Assembly (NCBI GenBank): GCA_947630765.1
Contig: CANRIX010000007.1
Coordinates: 1 to 64,000, forward strand
From: an uncultured Clostridia bacterium
GTDB taxonomy: Bacteria; Bacillota; Clostridia; Oscillospirales; CAG-382
Length of the DNA: 64,000 nucleotides
Reading direction: 5' to 3'
The translations under genes and the position numbers were made by a program. Numbering within the stretch: position 1 is the stretch's first letter; the number at the start of each line of letters is the position of its first letter. The notes under the pieces were generated by a model. The model saw only the letters and a program-made list of their open reading frames with translations. It made no database searches and had not been told where the DNA came from. Below are positions 42,411-50,717 of this stretch, piece by piece.

Positions 42411-42485
42411 ATGTTTCGGGAAGTTTTGGTTTTGCTTCTAATTTTAGAGATCGCCTTTTTGCTTTTCTGCACCGCCCCGTCTTGA
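42411..42485 (+). CDS. Possible 24-residue hydrophobic peptide
   Basis: An ATG behind GGAAGG (with AAGGAG further up) opens a frame encoding MFREVLVLLLILEIAFLLFC plus four residues, a single membrane helix. The stop codon overlaps the -35 of the next gene. It could be a small membrane peptide or chance; there is no homology to cite. Confidence 0.35.
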   Translation: MFREVLVLLLILEIAFLLFCTAPS

Positions 42486-42510
42486 CAAACCGGGGGGAAT
42501 CTGCTATACT
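42482..42510 (+). promoter_or_regulatory. Promoter of PAP2/flippase operon
   Basis: TTGACA (42482-42487), 17-bp spacer, TATACT (42505-42510). Confidence 0.85.
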
Positions 42511-42557
42511 TCGTTTGACGTCTCGTTTTGACAAGGAAAGAAGGAATCGCCCTCTCC

Positions 42558-43247
42558 ATGGAGGATAAATATTTCCTGCGTATTCTGCCGCTGTACGGCG
42601 TCCTGCCGATCCTTTGCAGCGTGCTATTCAATATACTGGTCTACTTCGGCAACCGCATCTTCACTTCCAGCTGGAAACACTACGACCTGTCCCTGCCGAT
42701 CGACGACTGCATTCCGTTCGAAAGCTGGGCGATCGTTTTTTATCTCGGCGCGTACCTGCTCTGGGTCGTCGGGTTCCTGTTCATCGCGCGGGAGGAAAAA
42801 GCGCTCTGCTACGAGCTTTTTTCCGGCGAACTGCTCGGGAAACTGCTCTGCCTGCTCTTTTTCCTGTTTCTCCCGACGTACATGGCGACCCGCCCGGACG
42901 GATTGGAAGCGCATTCGCTGTTCGACCGGCTGACCCAAATCGTCTACGACCTCGACCCGCCGGATAACCTCTTCCCGTCCATCCACTGCATGGAAAGCTG
43001 GGTGGTCCTGCGTGCGTCCTTCCGATGCCGCAGGCTGCGCCGCCCGGTCTTTTGGCGCGTGACCTTCCTGCTCGGCACGCTCGCGGTGTTCCTCTCGACC
43101 CTGCTCGTCAAGCAGCACGTCCTTATGGACGTGGTCGGCGGCGTCGCCGTCGCCGAAGCGGGCCTGCTCCTCGCCCGCGTTTTGAACGCCGGACGCATCT
43201 ACCCGGCGCTGGAGCGCCTGTTCCGCCGGAACCGTTCCGCGTCCTGA
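42558..43247 (+). CDS. PAP2-superfamily membrane phosphatase
   Basis: Polytopic membrane protein of 229 residues with about six helices. PAP2 active-site pieces are visible: the PSIHCMESW motif with its conserved His in the middle and KQHVLMDVVGG (His and Asp) at the C-terminal end. The first KxxxxxxRP motif is poorly conserved (ATRPDG only). Likely acts on a lipid phosphate or polyprenyl pyrophosphate. ATG 42558 is preferred over TTG 42528. The flippase-like gene follows by 40 bp, so both may serve lipid handling. Confidence 0.8.
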   Translation: MEDKYFLRILPLYGVLPILCSVLFNILVYFGNRIFTSSWKHYDLSLPIDDCIPFESWAIVFYLGAYLLWVVGFLFIAREEKALCYELFSGELLGKLLCLLFFLFLPTYMATRPDGLEAHSLFDRLTQIVYDLDPPDNLFPSIHCMESWVVLRASFRCRRLRRPVFWRVTFLLGTLAVFLSTLLVKQHVLMDVVGGVAVAEAGLLLARVLNAGRIYPALERLFRRNRSAS

Positions 43248-43287
43248 CGGCGTCAAACCCATCCCAAACAGAAAGGAAGTGCAGACG

Positions 43288-44382
43288 ATGCAGCAAGAAA
43301 ATCCGTCGCAGGCCCCGCACGGTAAGCGGAAACGCTCCCGTCGGATGCTCTGGTTCCTGATTTTCCTATTGCTCGCCGGGTTGACGCTCTACACGGTCAT
43401 CTGCAGTTCCGACGATTTTTCCCCGGAACGCATGGCGGAACTGCTTCGCGGCGCAAAGCCGTTCTGGATCGTCTGCGCGTTCCTGTGTATGCTCGGATTT
43501 ATCCTGTTCGAGGCGCTCAGCCTGCGGCGTTTGTGCGCGTTCCTCGGACACAAGCGGTCGCTCTGGCGCAACACGGTCTATTCCGCCGCGGACATCTACT
43601 TTTCCGCCATCACCCCGTCCGCGACCGGCGGACAGCCGGCGAGCGCGGTGCTGATGCTGCGGGATAAGATCCCCGGCGCGGTCACGACCATGACCCTGCT
43701 GCTCAACGTCATGCTCTACACGATCTCCCTGCTCGTCGTCGGGGCGCTGTGCTTTCTGGTCTGCCCAAGCGCGTTCTTTTCGTTTTCCCTGCCCGGACGG
43801 ATCCTCATTCTGCTCGGCGCTCTGATCCAGACCCTGCTCGTCGTCGGGCTTCTGCTGCTGATTTTGAAGGAAAAGATCATTCTGCGGATCGCCGGGTTCG
43901 GGCTCAACCTGTTGCATAAACTGCATCTTGTACGCAATGTGGAAACCAAACGGGAAGCTCTGCACCGCATGGCGGAAGAATACCGGGCTTGCATCGGCGC
44001 GTTCCGCAAGGGCAAATCGGTCGTGCTTCGCGTGTTCCTGCTGAACCTGCTGCAGCGCTTCTGCAACATCGGCGTGACGCTGTGCGTTTTCCTCGCGACC
44101 GGCGGGAGCGCACTGCTTGCGCGGGAGGTGCTGATCACGCAGGGGTTCGTCGTGCTCGGCTCGAACGCGGTGCCGATCCCGGGTGCGGTCGGCGTGTCGG
44201 ACGGACTGTTCCTCGACGGCTTCGACTGCCTGATCCCGGACACGACCTGCGTCGAACTGCTCTCGCGTGGGATCTCGTTCTATATCTGCCTGATCCTGTG
44301 CGGGCTTCTGGTGCTGTTCTCGGCGCTCGCCGCGTCCTTCCGCCGCAAAAAACGGGCAAAAGCGTCCGAAACGCAATCGTAA
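43288..44382 (+). CDS. Flippase-like membrane protein (UPF0104/LPG-synthase membrane domain)
   Basis: Integral membrane protein of 364 residues with about eight helices. The segments YSAADIYFSAITPSATGGQP and SNAVPIPGAVGVSDGLF are signatures of the family related to the flippase half of MprF. No cytosolic aminoacyl-transferase domain is attached. AAGGAAG supports the ATG at 43288. Pairing with a PAP2 phosphatase suggests a lipid or isoprenoid recycling role; the substrate is unknown. Confidence 0.85.
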   Translation: MQQENPSQAPHGKRKRSRRMLWFLIFLLLAGLTLYTVICSSDDFSPERMAELLRGAKPFWIVCAFLCMLGFILFEALSLRRLCAFLGHKRSLWRNTVYSAADIYFSAITPSATGGQPASAVLMLRDKIPGAVTTMTLLLNVMLYTISLLVVGALCFLVCPSAFFSFSLPGRILILLGALIQTLLVVGLLLLILKEKIILRIAGFGLNLLHKLHLVRNVETKREALHRMAEEYRACIGAFRKGKSVVLRVFLLNLLQRFCNIGVTLCVFLATGGSALLAREVLITQGFVVLGSNAVPIPGAVGVSDGLFLDGFDCLIPDTTCVELLSRGISFYICLILCGLLVLFSALAASFRRKKRAKASETQS

Positions 44383-44392
44383 AAAATCCTCG

Positions 44393-44625
44393 GGTGGCAA
44401 ATACTACCACCTCGCAAATCACCGAGCTGTTTTCAAAATATTTCGTCACCCACGCGGTAATAGGAGGGCAATTTTACGGTTGCTTGACAGAATCAAGAAA
44501 ATAACGCTGGCCTCTCTCTGCACGCTTCTGTTATATTTGCTACCGAAATTCGGGAAAGCGTCCCGCCCAAAGAATTAAGCGATACTCTGGTCGAGCAGTT
44601 CAAAAATCAATTAAAAGATGAATAA
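44393..44625 (+). pseudogene. Frameshifted gene remnant at the edge of the AT-rich island
   Basis: Two overlapping protein-like frames are seen, neither with a start. One reads ANTTTSQITELFSKYF then VTHAVIGGQFYG and stops at 44504. The other, shifted, continues with LHASVIFATEIRESVPPKEL and SDTLVEQFKNQLKDE to a stop at 44625. Together they look like the decayed 3' end of one gene. The family is not recognised. Confidence 0.4.
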
Positions 44626-44645
44626 GCCGGAGTGAGAAGGTTTCT

Positions 44646-45683
44646 ATGTTTACAGTTACAAATACTGATATTTCGTCCATTCTCAAAGATTTCGGCATTT
44701 TTTCAGGGATCATTGATTTCACAGAGTTGCAACGATATCATTATGAAAAAGATAATCCGGAATCAAAAGAAGTACGGCTAATCATTAAGGCGGATTTAGA
44801 GAATGGGCAGTCGTTCGTAGTTCGATTCAAAAATGAGGATGATGTGACCTTAGACATCATCAATGAACAAAGTCAATTTGCGAATCTATTGGCGAATCAA
44901 CATGTAGAAACTCCGACTACCTATATGACCAATGGACAGTATGCGCAGTGGTATCGCATTAACGGATATGACGTAATTGTTACTGTGGAAACCTTTGCCT
45001 ACGGAGAGTTACAGATAGTCGATGAGGAGATTGCCGAAAAAACCGGCAGCTTGCTTGCTCAGATGCACAATATTGCGGAGAAAGCGGATTTTCACGTTCA
45101 AAACGATGTTCTGTTCGACCCTCTAAGAAGGAATGATCTTTTTAGTTTTCGGGATTTTGAAGCGCAAAAAGACTTTTTATTGTCACTGGACGAAGCTCTT
45201 TATGAAAGCATTGTGCGAGAGTATGCTCACGTTTTTCAAAAGGTTCGTATATTTGAGAATAAGCCGAGATACGCTGTTCAGGGGGATATCAGCAACTGTA
45301 ACTTGTATCAAACTGCTGACGGAAGAATTGGAGTTTTTGATTTCAATCGTTGCGGGGATAACATTCTCTATTACGATGCTGTTATGCAGGCGATTTTTGA
45401 GGCAAGGCTTATGGATTACCCAAAGGAAATTGCTGGAAAACAAGAAGGCATTCTCTTATCCGCATTTCTAAAGGGGTATCACAAGGAAAGACCTTTTACG
45501 AAAGAAGAAAGAGATGTGTTTCCATACTTATATGCACTTGTTTCCGCTTTTTGGGGATGGGATATTAAATGGGATGAAAACAGTCTTTGCCGTGCTGTTG
45601 AAGCAGGAGATGCCGAGGCAGCGCATCAATGGATGAAAGAAATCCATAATCGCATCTTATTTCGCTCTGAAATGCCTTTATAA
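44646..45683 (+). CDS. APH/choline-kinase-like phosphotransferase
   Basis: Cytoplasmic kinase-fold protein of 345 residues. The catalytic loop reads YAVQGDISNCNLYQ, where the usual His-Gly-Asp has Gln in place of His while the Asp and the metal-binding Asn are kept. The metal Asp follows in IGVFDFNRCGDN. The N-lobe is short. The closest look is to the aminoglycoside phosphotransferase/homoserine-kinase superfamily; substrate could be a drug, a sugar or an amino alcohol. Codon use and base composition are clearly more AT-rich than flanking genes, indicating transfer. The ATG follows GAGAAGG. Confidence 0.78.
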   Translation: MFTVTNTDISSILKDFGIFSGIIDFTELQRYHYEKDNPESKEVRLIIKADLENGQSFVVRFKNEDDVTLDIINEQSQFANLLANQHVETPTTYMTNGQYAQWYRINGYDVIVTVETFAYGELQIVDEEIAEKTGSLLAQMHNIAEKADFHVQNDVLFDPLRRNDLFSFRDFEAQKDFLLSLDEALYESIVREYAHVFQKVRIFENKPRYAVQGDISNCNLYQTADGRIGVFDFNRCGDNILYYDAVMQAIFEARLMDYPKEIAGKQEGILLSAFLKGYHKERPFTKEERDVFPYLYALVSAFWGWDIKWDENSLCRAVEAGDAEAAHQWMKEIHNRILFRSEMPL

Positions 45684-45758
45684 ACTGCATCAAAACGCCA
45701 AAAAGCCGAAGAATTTGAAAACCTCGGAGCGACACAAAATCCATGCGTTGCGGTATGC
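45684..45758. other. Short gap between convergent island genes
   Basis: A frame here reads NAKKPKNLKTSERHKIHAL without a start codon. It resembles leftover coding sequence but cannot be assigned. Confidence 0.3.
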
Positions 45759-46733
45759 TCACTCCTTAGTACAGTATCTTGTATAACACGTAAACTTCAA
45801 ATTCACGCCAAGGGAACGTGCCAAATCAGCAATCGTGCTTTCGTCATCGTCGGTATACCAGCACCCGCTAATAACGCTGTCTATTTTGCTGAAACCGGCG
45901 AGCACCGTATCCTCATACAAATCTTCAAATACATCAGGACGTTTCTCCAGCAAGACCTTTTGCGCCTCGACCGGGAGCCCCGCAAGGGTTTCTTTGTTTA
46001 CAAAACCTGTAGAGGTTATGAGTTTGCCGCCCGGTTTCAGTACTCTATATGCCTCTTTTAACGCTTTGATTTTTTCGCCTTCACAATTGCCGATTCCGCC
46101 GCCGTCTGAAACGATATCGATACTGTTGTCCTTGAACGGCATATCACAGAAATCGAAAACAGCATAATAGAGATTGGGCGAATCAAGCGTTTTGTCCAAG
46201 AAGGATTTCCATTCCCGGACAACCGTCGGAGAAATATCGCTGATTATGACCGTCGCGTCGGGATTTTCTTTGAGAATATAGGGCATATACCCGCCACCGG
46301 GACCCGCTCCTATCTCAAGAATGATTCCTTCGCAAGAAGCAATTTGTTTTCCGACGCTGTCCATACGAGAATTATCTGCTCTGGATGATTCCCAATTACG
46401 TTTGATCCAGTTGCCTTTTTGGATTTCATTCGCCCACGCGATATTGTAATGTTGTTCCTGTTCCGGCACAAAGTAGGCGATTTCGGACCGTCCGGCTTCC
46501 TTGCCGGTCAATTCAAATAGCAAATCGGCGTCCCCAAGCATTTCGTTAATGGTCGTCTTATATAAATGGGACAATTCCAGCAGTATCGCAATATCCGGCA
46601 CCGCTTTCCCACACTCCCATTTTGAAACCGCCTGCGAAGTGACGCCAAGTCTTTCGGCGAGCTCTGTTTGCGACAAACCGGCTTTGCGCCTAAGCACCGA
46701 TATTCTTTTTCCAAAATGAATTTTGTTTATCAT
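45759..46733 (-). CDS. XRE regulator fused to a SAM-dependent methyltransferase
   Basis: Protein of 324 residues. Residues 1-70 are an XRE helix-turn-helix (GLSQTELAERLGVTSQAVSK). The rest is a class I methyltransferase with motif I IILEIGAGPGGGYMPYIL, the acidic residue in VIISDISP, and AYRVLKPGGKLI. ATG 46733 is chosen, ten bases after AAGGAAG; the GTG nine bases earlier abuts the ribosome site. AT-rich like its neighbour. Such fusions may be self-regulating methyltransferases, including rRNA or small-molecule resistance types; the substrate is unknown. Confidence 0.82.
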   Translation of the reverse strand: MINKIHFGKRISVLRRKAGLSQTELAERLGVTSQAVSKWECGKAVPDIAILLELSHLYKTTINEMLGDADLLFELTGKEAGRSEIAYFVPEQEQHYNIAWANEIQKGNWIKRNWESSRADNSRMDSVGKQIASCEGIILEIGAGPGGGYMPYILKENPDATVIISDISPTVVREWKSFLDKTLDSPNLYYAVFDFCDMPFKDNSIDIVSDGGGIGNCEGEKIKALKEAYRVLKPGGKLITSTGFVNKETLAGLPVEAQKVLLEKRPDVFEDLYEDTVLAGFSKIDSVISGCWYTDDDESTIADLARSLGVNLKFTCYTRYCTKE

Positions 46734-46862
46734 AAAAAGCACGCTTCCTTCCTACGTTGCTGATATGCCTATAGTATAACACTTTTCCAGACGTATTGGA
46801 AGCGACAGGGGATTTCAAAAACTTTGCTGTTTTCAACTATCGGTTGGAACAGGAGCAATAGA

Positions 46863-46927
46863 ATAGAGACGGTCATGCGCCGTCTCTATTTTTGTCAAGC
46901 CGACCGAACGGGAGCTCCCCTTCGGTC
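46863..46927. terminator. Two tandem hairpins
   Basis: ATAGAGACGG / CCGTCTCTAT followed by TTTTTG (46863-46894), then GACCGAA...TTCGGTC (46902-46927) followed on the plus strand by AGCTCTGTTTTTT. Both have their T-runs on the plus side although the adjacent genes are on the minus strand; they may act in both directions. Confidence 0.6.
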
Positions 46928-46938
46928 AGCTCTGTTTT

Positions 46939-47748
46939 TTACAGCAATTTCTTCACATACTCCGCGGACTGGCGGGCGGAATCGAGGGCGGTCTGCCCGT
47001 CGGCGGGTTCATCCTGCTCGACGATGACCCACGAGGTCCCGACCTCCTTCGCCGCCGCCACCACCGCCGGAATGTCCACGTTCCCGCTCCCGACCGGACG
47101 GAAGGTGAACGGTTCCGCGTTCGGCGCGGGGCGGTGCGTAAGACCGATTTGCTCGTAGTGTTCGGCGGGGCGGTCGCCGGTCGAATCCTTCAGATGTACC
47201 AACGGCGCGCGCCCGACCTGTTTCCGAAGAAGCGCCGCCGGGTCCTCGCCGACCAGCGTCGCCCAGCAGACGTCCAGTTCCGTCTGCAACTGCCGCTCCG
47301 GCGCGCAGGCGTACAGCGCTTCGAGCGCCGTGCGTCCGTCCGGCAGGCGAGCGAACTCAAAATCGTGGTTGTGGTAGAGCAGGATCAACCCCTGCTTCTC
47401 GCATTCCGCCGCAATTTTGGCGATGTCCGCCGTCGTCTGCGCGAAATTCGCCCCGTTCGGGCGGTCCTCCGGCATCAGGTACGGCACGGCGACGTACCGA
47501 CAGCCGATCTTGCGGTACGCCGCGACGGTCCCCGCCAGGTCCTGCCGAAATTCGGCAAGCCCGACGTGGGCGGAGATGATCTCCAGCCCCGCGTCCTTCG
47601 CAAGCGACCGCACTTCCTCCGGAGTTCTCCCGTACAGCCCCGCCAGCTCCACGCCGTCGTAGCCCATTCCGGCGACCTCCCGCAAAGTCCCGGCAAAATC
47701 CCGCTCCGCGTCCGCGCGGACGGAAAACAACTGCAACCCGAGTTTCAT
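46939..47748 (-). CDS. Sugar phosphate isomerase/epimerase (xylose-isomerase-like TIM barrel)
   Basis: TIM-barrel protein of 269 residues in the IolE/IolH-type AP-endonuclease-2 superfamily. It starts MKLGLQLFSVRADAERDF. Metal-site pieces are LYHNHDFEF (His), LQTELDVCWA (Glu/Asp), LVHLKDSTG (His/Lys) and the final VIVEQDEP (Glu). No inositol or sugar gene is near; it closes the rny operon. The exact substrate cannot be read from sequence. Confidence 0.82.
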   Translation of the reverse strand: MKLGLQLFSVRADAERDFAGTLREVAGMGYDGVELAGLYGRTPEEVRSLAKDAGLEIISAHVGLAEFRQDLAGTVAAYRKIGCRYVAVPYLMPEDRPNGANFAQTTADIAKIAAECEKQGLILLYHNHDFEFARLPDGRTALEALYACAPERQLQTELDVCWATLVGEDPAALLRKQVGRAPLVHLKDSTGDRPAEHYEQIGLTHRPAPNAEPFTFRPVGSGNVDIPAVVAAAKEVGTSWVIVEQDEPADGQTALDSARQSAEYVKKLL

Positions 47749-47760
47749 CGCGATACCCTC

Positions 47761-48123
47761 CTATTTCTCCTCCGGGCGTTTCGGTTTTTTCCGCCCGAAC
47801 AGCTTTTTCCCGAGCCAGAGCCCACCGACCGCCGCCCCGCCGAGCAGGAACGGCAGGGACTTGCGAAGCAGGTCCTTCTCGTTTTTCTTGTGCGGCGCTT
47901 CCGGGGAATCCGCCCGCACTTCCATCGCGTCGACCGCCTCGCAAAGCCCGGTATACGCGCCCCGCAGCGTCTCCTCCTCGGCGTCGCCATTCGCGAGCGC
48001 CACTTTCGCATACGCCACCGCCTGCACCAGCGAACGGTAGCTTTCAAACGTGTACAGCCTGTCGTCGAGCAGCACGGACGCGGCGTCCGTCAGCTCCCGC
48101 AGGTCCTCCCGCAAGGTTTCCAT
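47761..48123 (-). CDS. Small protein with a FIVAR-like helical domain and C-terminal membrane helix
   Basis: Protein of 120 residues. Residues about 22-65 (LYTFESYRSLVQAVAYAKVA, then the ANGDAEEETLRGAYTGL part) match the FIVAR pattern usually found in secreted wall proteins. A charged linker precedes a C-terminal membrane helix and a Lys/Arg tail (LGKKLFGRKKPKRP). There is no signal peptide, so the topology may be tail-anchored with the FIVAR part in the cytoplasm. Twelve bp separate it from the isomerase gene and 17 from the aminopeptidase gene. Function unknown. Confidence 0.65.
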   Translation of the reverse strand: METLREDLRELTDAASVLLDDRLYTFESYRSLVQAVAYAKVALANGDAEEETLRGAYTGLCEAVDAMEVRADSPEAPHKKNEKDLLRKSLPFLLGGAAVGGLWLGKKLFGRKKPKRPEEK

Positions 48124-48140
48124 ACGTTTTCCTTCCTTTC

Positions 48141-49367
48141 TCAAATCGCCCAATCCCCGTTGACGAAGATCGGGGTCGCTTTGCCGTCCTTCCAGCCCGT
48201 GACCGTCAGGTCCGGCGTGCCGATCATGAAATCGACGTGCACCTGGGAATCGTTGACGCCCATTTCAAGCATCTGCTCCCGCGTCAGATGTTCAAACCCT
48301 TCGACGCAGCTGGTATATCCGCGCCCGATGGCGACGTGACAGCTCGCGTTCTCGTCGAACAGCGTGCAGTAGTACAGCAGTCCCTGCCGGCTGATCGGGG
48401 AATCGACCGGCACGAGCGCCAGTTCGCCGAGCATCAGCGACCCTTCGTCGGACCGCAAAATCCCGTCGAGCGCCTCCTTGCCGACCCGCGCGTCCCACGC
48501 GACCGCCTTGCCGTCCCGGTACTCGATATAGAAGTCCTCGATCAGCGTCCCCTGGTAGGACAGCGGTTTCGACGCGACCAGACGACCGTCGCACTTGCCC
48601 TTCTGCGGCGTGGTAAAGACCTCCTCCGTCGGCAGGTTCGGGTTGAAATACACCCCGCCGAGTGTCTCCTCGCCGCCGGCGCACCAGAGCGAACCCGGCA
48701 TCAGACCGCACCGGAAATCCGTTCCCAGCCCGTTGCGGTACTCCAGGGAATCGAACCGATACGCGTTGAGGATCCGGCACTTCTCCGCCATCACGCGGTT
48801 CTTCTCCGCCCACGCGGAAACCGGGTCGTTGTCCTCGGTCACGAGGCAGGTCTCGAAGATCGCCTCCCACAGCTTATCCACCGCCGTCGACGTCCGCTCG
48901 CCCGGAAACATCTTCCGCGCCCACGCCTTGCCCGGCACCGCCGCGACCAGCCATTGGTACTTGTTCTCCATCTGCTCCTGATAGGGGCGCAGAATGGGGT
49001 AGCGCTTCTGGCGGACCTTCTTGAGCTTCTCCTGATCGATGCCCCGCAGACCGTCCGGGTCCTCCGAATACAGCCGGATCGCGGCGGGCAGGGTCTCCGC
49101 TTCCTCCTTGCACTTCTCCACCTGCCACGGATGCACCTGCGAAAGCGCCGTCATCGAGCGGTGACGGTAGTTGAGCCGGTTGAGGGTCTGGTTGCTCCAT
49201 TCGATCTGCACGTCCCCGGCGCCCGCTTTGTACGCCTCGTCCGCGAGCAGTTCGACGAACGGATAGCTTTCCGTCTGGGCGCGAACGATGAGCGTCTGCC
49301 CCTTCTGTACGTTCACGCCCACCCGCACGAGCAGGCGTGCATATTTCCTCTGCATGGTCTTTTTCAT
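48141..49367 (-). CDS. M29-family (thermophilic) aminopeptidase
   Basis: Metallo-aminopeptidase of 408 residues, family M29 (AmpS/AmpT). The N-terminal half has the family start MQRKYARLLVRVGVNVQKGQ and VELLADEAYKAGAGDVQIEW. The metal-binding C-terminal half includes GTDFRCGLMPG, GGVYFNPNLPTEEVFTTP, DENASCHVAIGRGY and NDSQVHVDFMIG. ATG 49367 follows AAGGGGAATTG. Cytoplasmic peptide turnover. Fourth gene of the rny-ymdB-yajC operon. Confidence 0.92.
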   Translation of the reverse strand: MKKTMQRKYARLLVRVGVNVQKGQTLIVRAQTESYPFVELLADEAYKAGAGDVQIEWSNQTLNRLNYRHRSMTALSQVHPWQVEKCKEEAETLPAAIRLYSEDPDGLRGIDQEKLKKVRQKRYPILRPYQEQMENKYQWLVAAVPGKAWARKMFPGERTSTAVDKLWEAIFETCLVTEDNDPVSAWAEKNRVMAEKCRILNAYRFDSLEYRNGLGTDFRCGLMPGSLWCAGGEETLGGVYFNPNLPTEEVFTTPQKGKCDGRLVASKPLSYQGTLIEDFYIEYRDGKAVAWDARVGKEALDGILRSDEGSLMLGELALVPVDSPISRQGLLYYCTLFDENASCHVAIGRGYTSCVEGFEHLTREQMLEMGVNDSQVHVDFMIGTPDLTVTGWKDGKATPIFVNGDWAI

Positions 49368-49465
49368 CGCAATTCCCCTTTCTGTTTTGCCCCGAAAAGC
49401 AGAAAGCATACAAAGAATGCCCTTTTTCCGTGCGATTCCCTGTATGCCTGCCTCCGGCTTGCGCC

Positions 49466-49873
49466 TTATTTCTTCAGTTTCGGTTTTTCGGATTTTTCCG
49501 CCGACTTCTCCGCGGAAGCGGTTTCCGCCGTCGGACGCGCCTTTTCCTCGACGCCGCGCACCGCCCAACGCATGACCTGCAGCCGCGTGCGGTCCGCGCC
49601 GGTCTCGATCAGGAGCATATCGTCCTTGATGCGCACGACCACGCCGATGATCCCGCCGACCGTGGAGATCACGTCGCCAAGCTCGATGGAGTTGCGCATT
49701 TCCGTCGTTTCGCGCTCCTGCTTCTTTTGCGGACGGTAGAGGAAGAAGTAAAACACCACGACCAGCACGACGATCATGCCGATCATGCCGATGAATTGCC
49801 CGTAGCCGGCGGCCTGCTCACCCGCACCCGTCGCGTCCTCCAACGCCCAAACCAGGGAGAATACTTTGCTCAT
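49466..49873 (-). CDS. yajC: Preprotein translocase accessory subunit YajC
   Basis: Membrane protein of 135 residues. One helix (FIGMIGMIVVLVVVFYFFLY) is followed by RPQKKQERE and the soluble core SIELGDVISTVGGIIGVVV. It associates with SecDF/YidC in protein export. The C-terminal about 35 residues are a Lys/Glu/Ala-rich extension (KSAEKSEKPKLKK) beyond the usual end. ATG 49873 follows AAAGGA. Confidence 0.92.
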   Translation of the reverse strand: MSKVFSLVWALEDATGAGEQAAGYGQFIGMIGMIVVLVVVFYFFLYRPQKKQERETTEMRNSIELGDVISTVGGIIGVVVRIKDDMLLIETGADRTRLQVMRWAVRGVEEKARPTAETASAEKSAEKSEKPKLKK

Positions 49874-49907
49874 GAATGGTTCCTTTCTTGTCTGTGTCTG
49901 ATTTCCT

Positions 49908-50684
49908 TTATTCCCGGATCCGCCGCACCGACAGGCATTTCCCGCCGTCCGGCGAAAGCTCGAAGACCGCGCCGCAAAGCAGCGCCTTGCCTTCCGCCGC
50001 TTCGTACCGGGTGCGCACGTGGGTGCAGTAGTAGCGAACCACCTGCTCGGCACGGGTGCCGATGATGGAATCCTCCACCCCGGTCATGCCGAGGTCGCTG
50101 AGGAACCCCGTTCCGCCGGGCAGGATCCGTTCGTCCGCCGTCTGCACGTGCGTGTGCGTCCCCCAGATCGCGGAGATGCGCCCGTCAAAGCAGGCGGCGA
50201 ACGCCGCTTTTTCGCTGGTCGCCTCCGCGTGGAAGTCGCAGATCGCGAAATCGTACTGCCCCTGGAGCTTTTCCAGCAAACGCTCCACCGTGTTGAACGG
50301 GTTGTCGATCGTCGCGTCCAAGAAGATCTGCCCCTGCGCGTTGATCACGAGCAGGCGAAGCCCCTGCGGCGCGGGCAGGATACACCAGCCCTTCCCCGGC
50401 GCGGCGTCCGGGAAATTCAGCGGACGCAGCACCGACGGGTGCTCCTCCATCAATTGGAACGCGCTGCTCTGCCGCAAACTGTGGTTCCCGCCGGTCAGCA
50501 CGTCCGCGCCGGCGTCCAGCAGCGCCTTCGCCCCGCGGTAGTCCATGCCGTTGCCGGGCGCACAGTTCTCCGCGTTGACGACCGTCAGATCCGCCCCCTC
50601 CCGGGCGCGGACCGCACGCAGCTTTTCCGCGACGCACGCCACGCCGGCCTTCCCGAACACATCGCCGATAGCCAGTATTTTCAA
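49908..50684 (-). CDS. ymdB: YmdB-family cyclic nucleotide phosphodiesterase
   Basis: Metallophosphoesterase of 258 residues. Metal ligands are in MKILAIGDVFGKAG, NAENCAPG, LTGGNHSLRQ (usually GNHxW) and DFHAEATSEK, with GTHTHVQTAD and GFLSDLGMTG near the end. YmdB hydrolyses 2',3'-cAMP and influences biofilm and motility decisions in Bacillus. It is encoded directly after rny, the order conserved across Firmicutes. Confidence 0.92.
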   Translation of the reverse strand: MKILAIGDVFGKAGVACVAEKLRAVRAREGADLTVVNAENCAPGNGMDYRGAKALLDAGADVLTGGNHSLRQSSAFQLMEEHPSVLRPLNFPDAAPGKGWCILPAPQGLRLLVINAQGQIFLDATIDNPFNTVERLLEKLQGQYDFAICDFHAEATSEKAAFAACFDGRISAIWGTHTHVQTADERILPGGTGFLSDLGMTGVEDSIIGTRAEQVVRYYCTHVRTRYEAAEGKALLCGAVFELSPDGGKCLSVRRIRE

Positions 50685-50717
50685 TGCGTCCCTCCTGTCG
50701 GCAAAAGCGCCCCGCCG

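Noticed and set aside
44396..44504. MACPF/perforin-like fragment (THAVIGG)
   Set aside because: The spacing between TH and GG is three residues, shorter than in the MACPF signature, and the rest gives no support.
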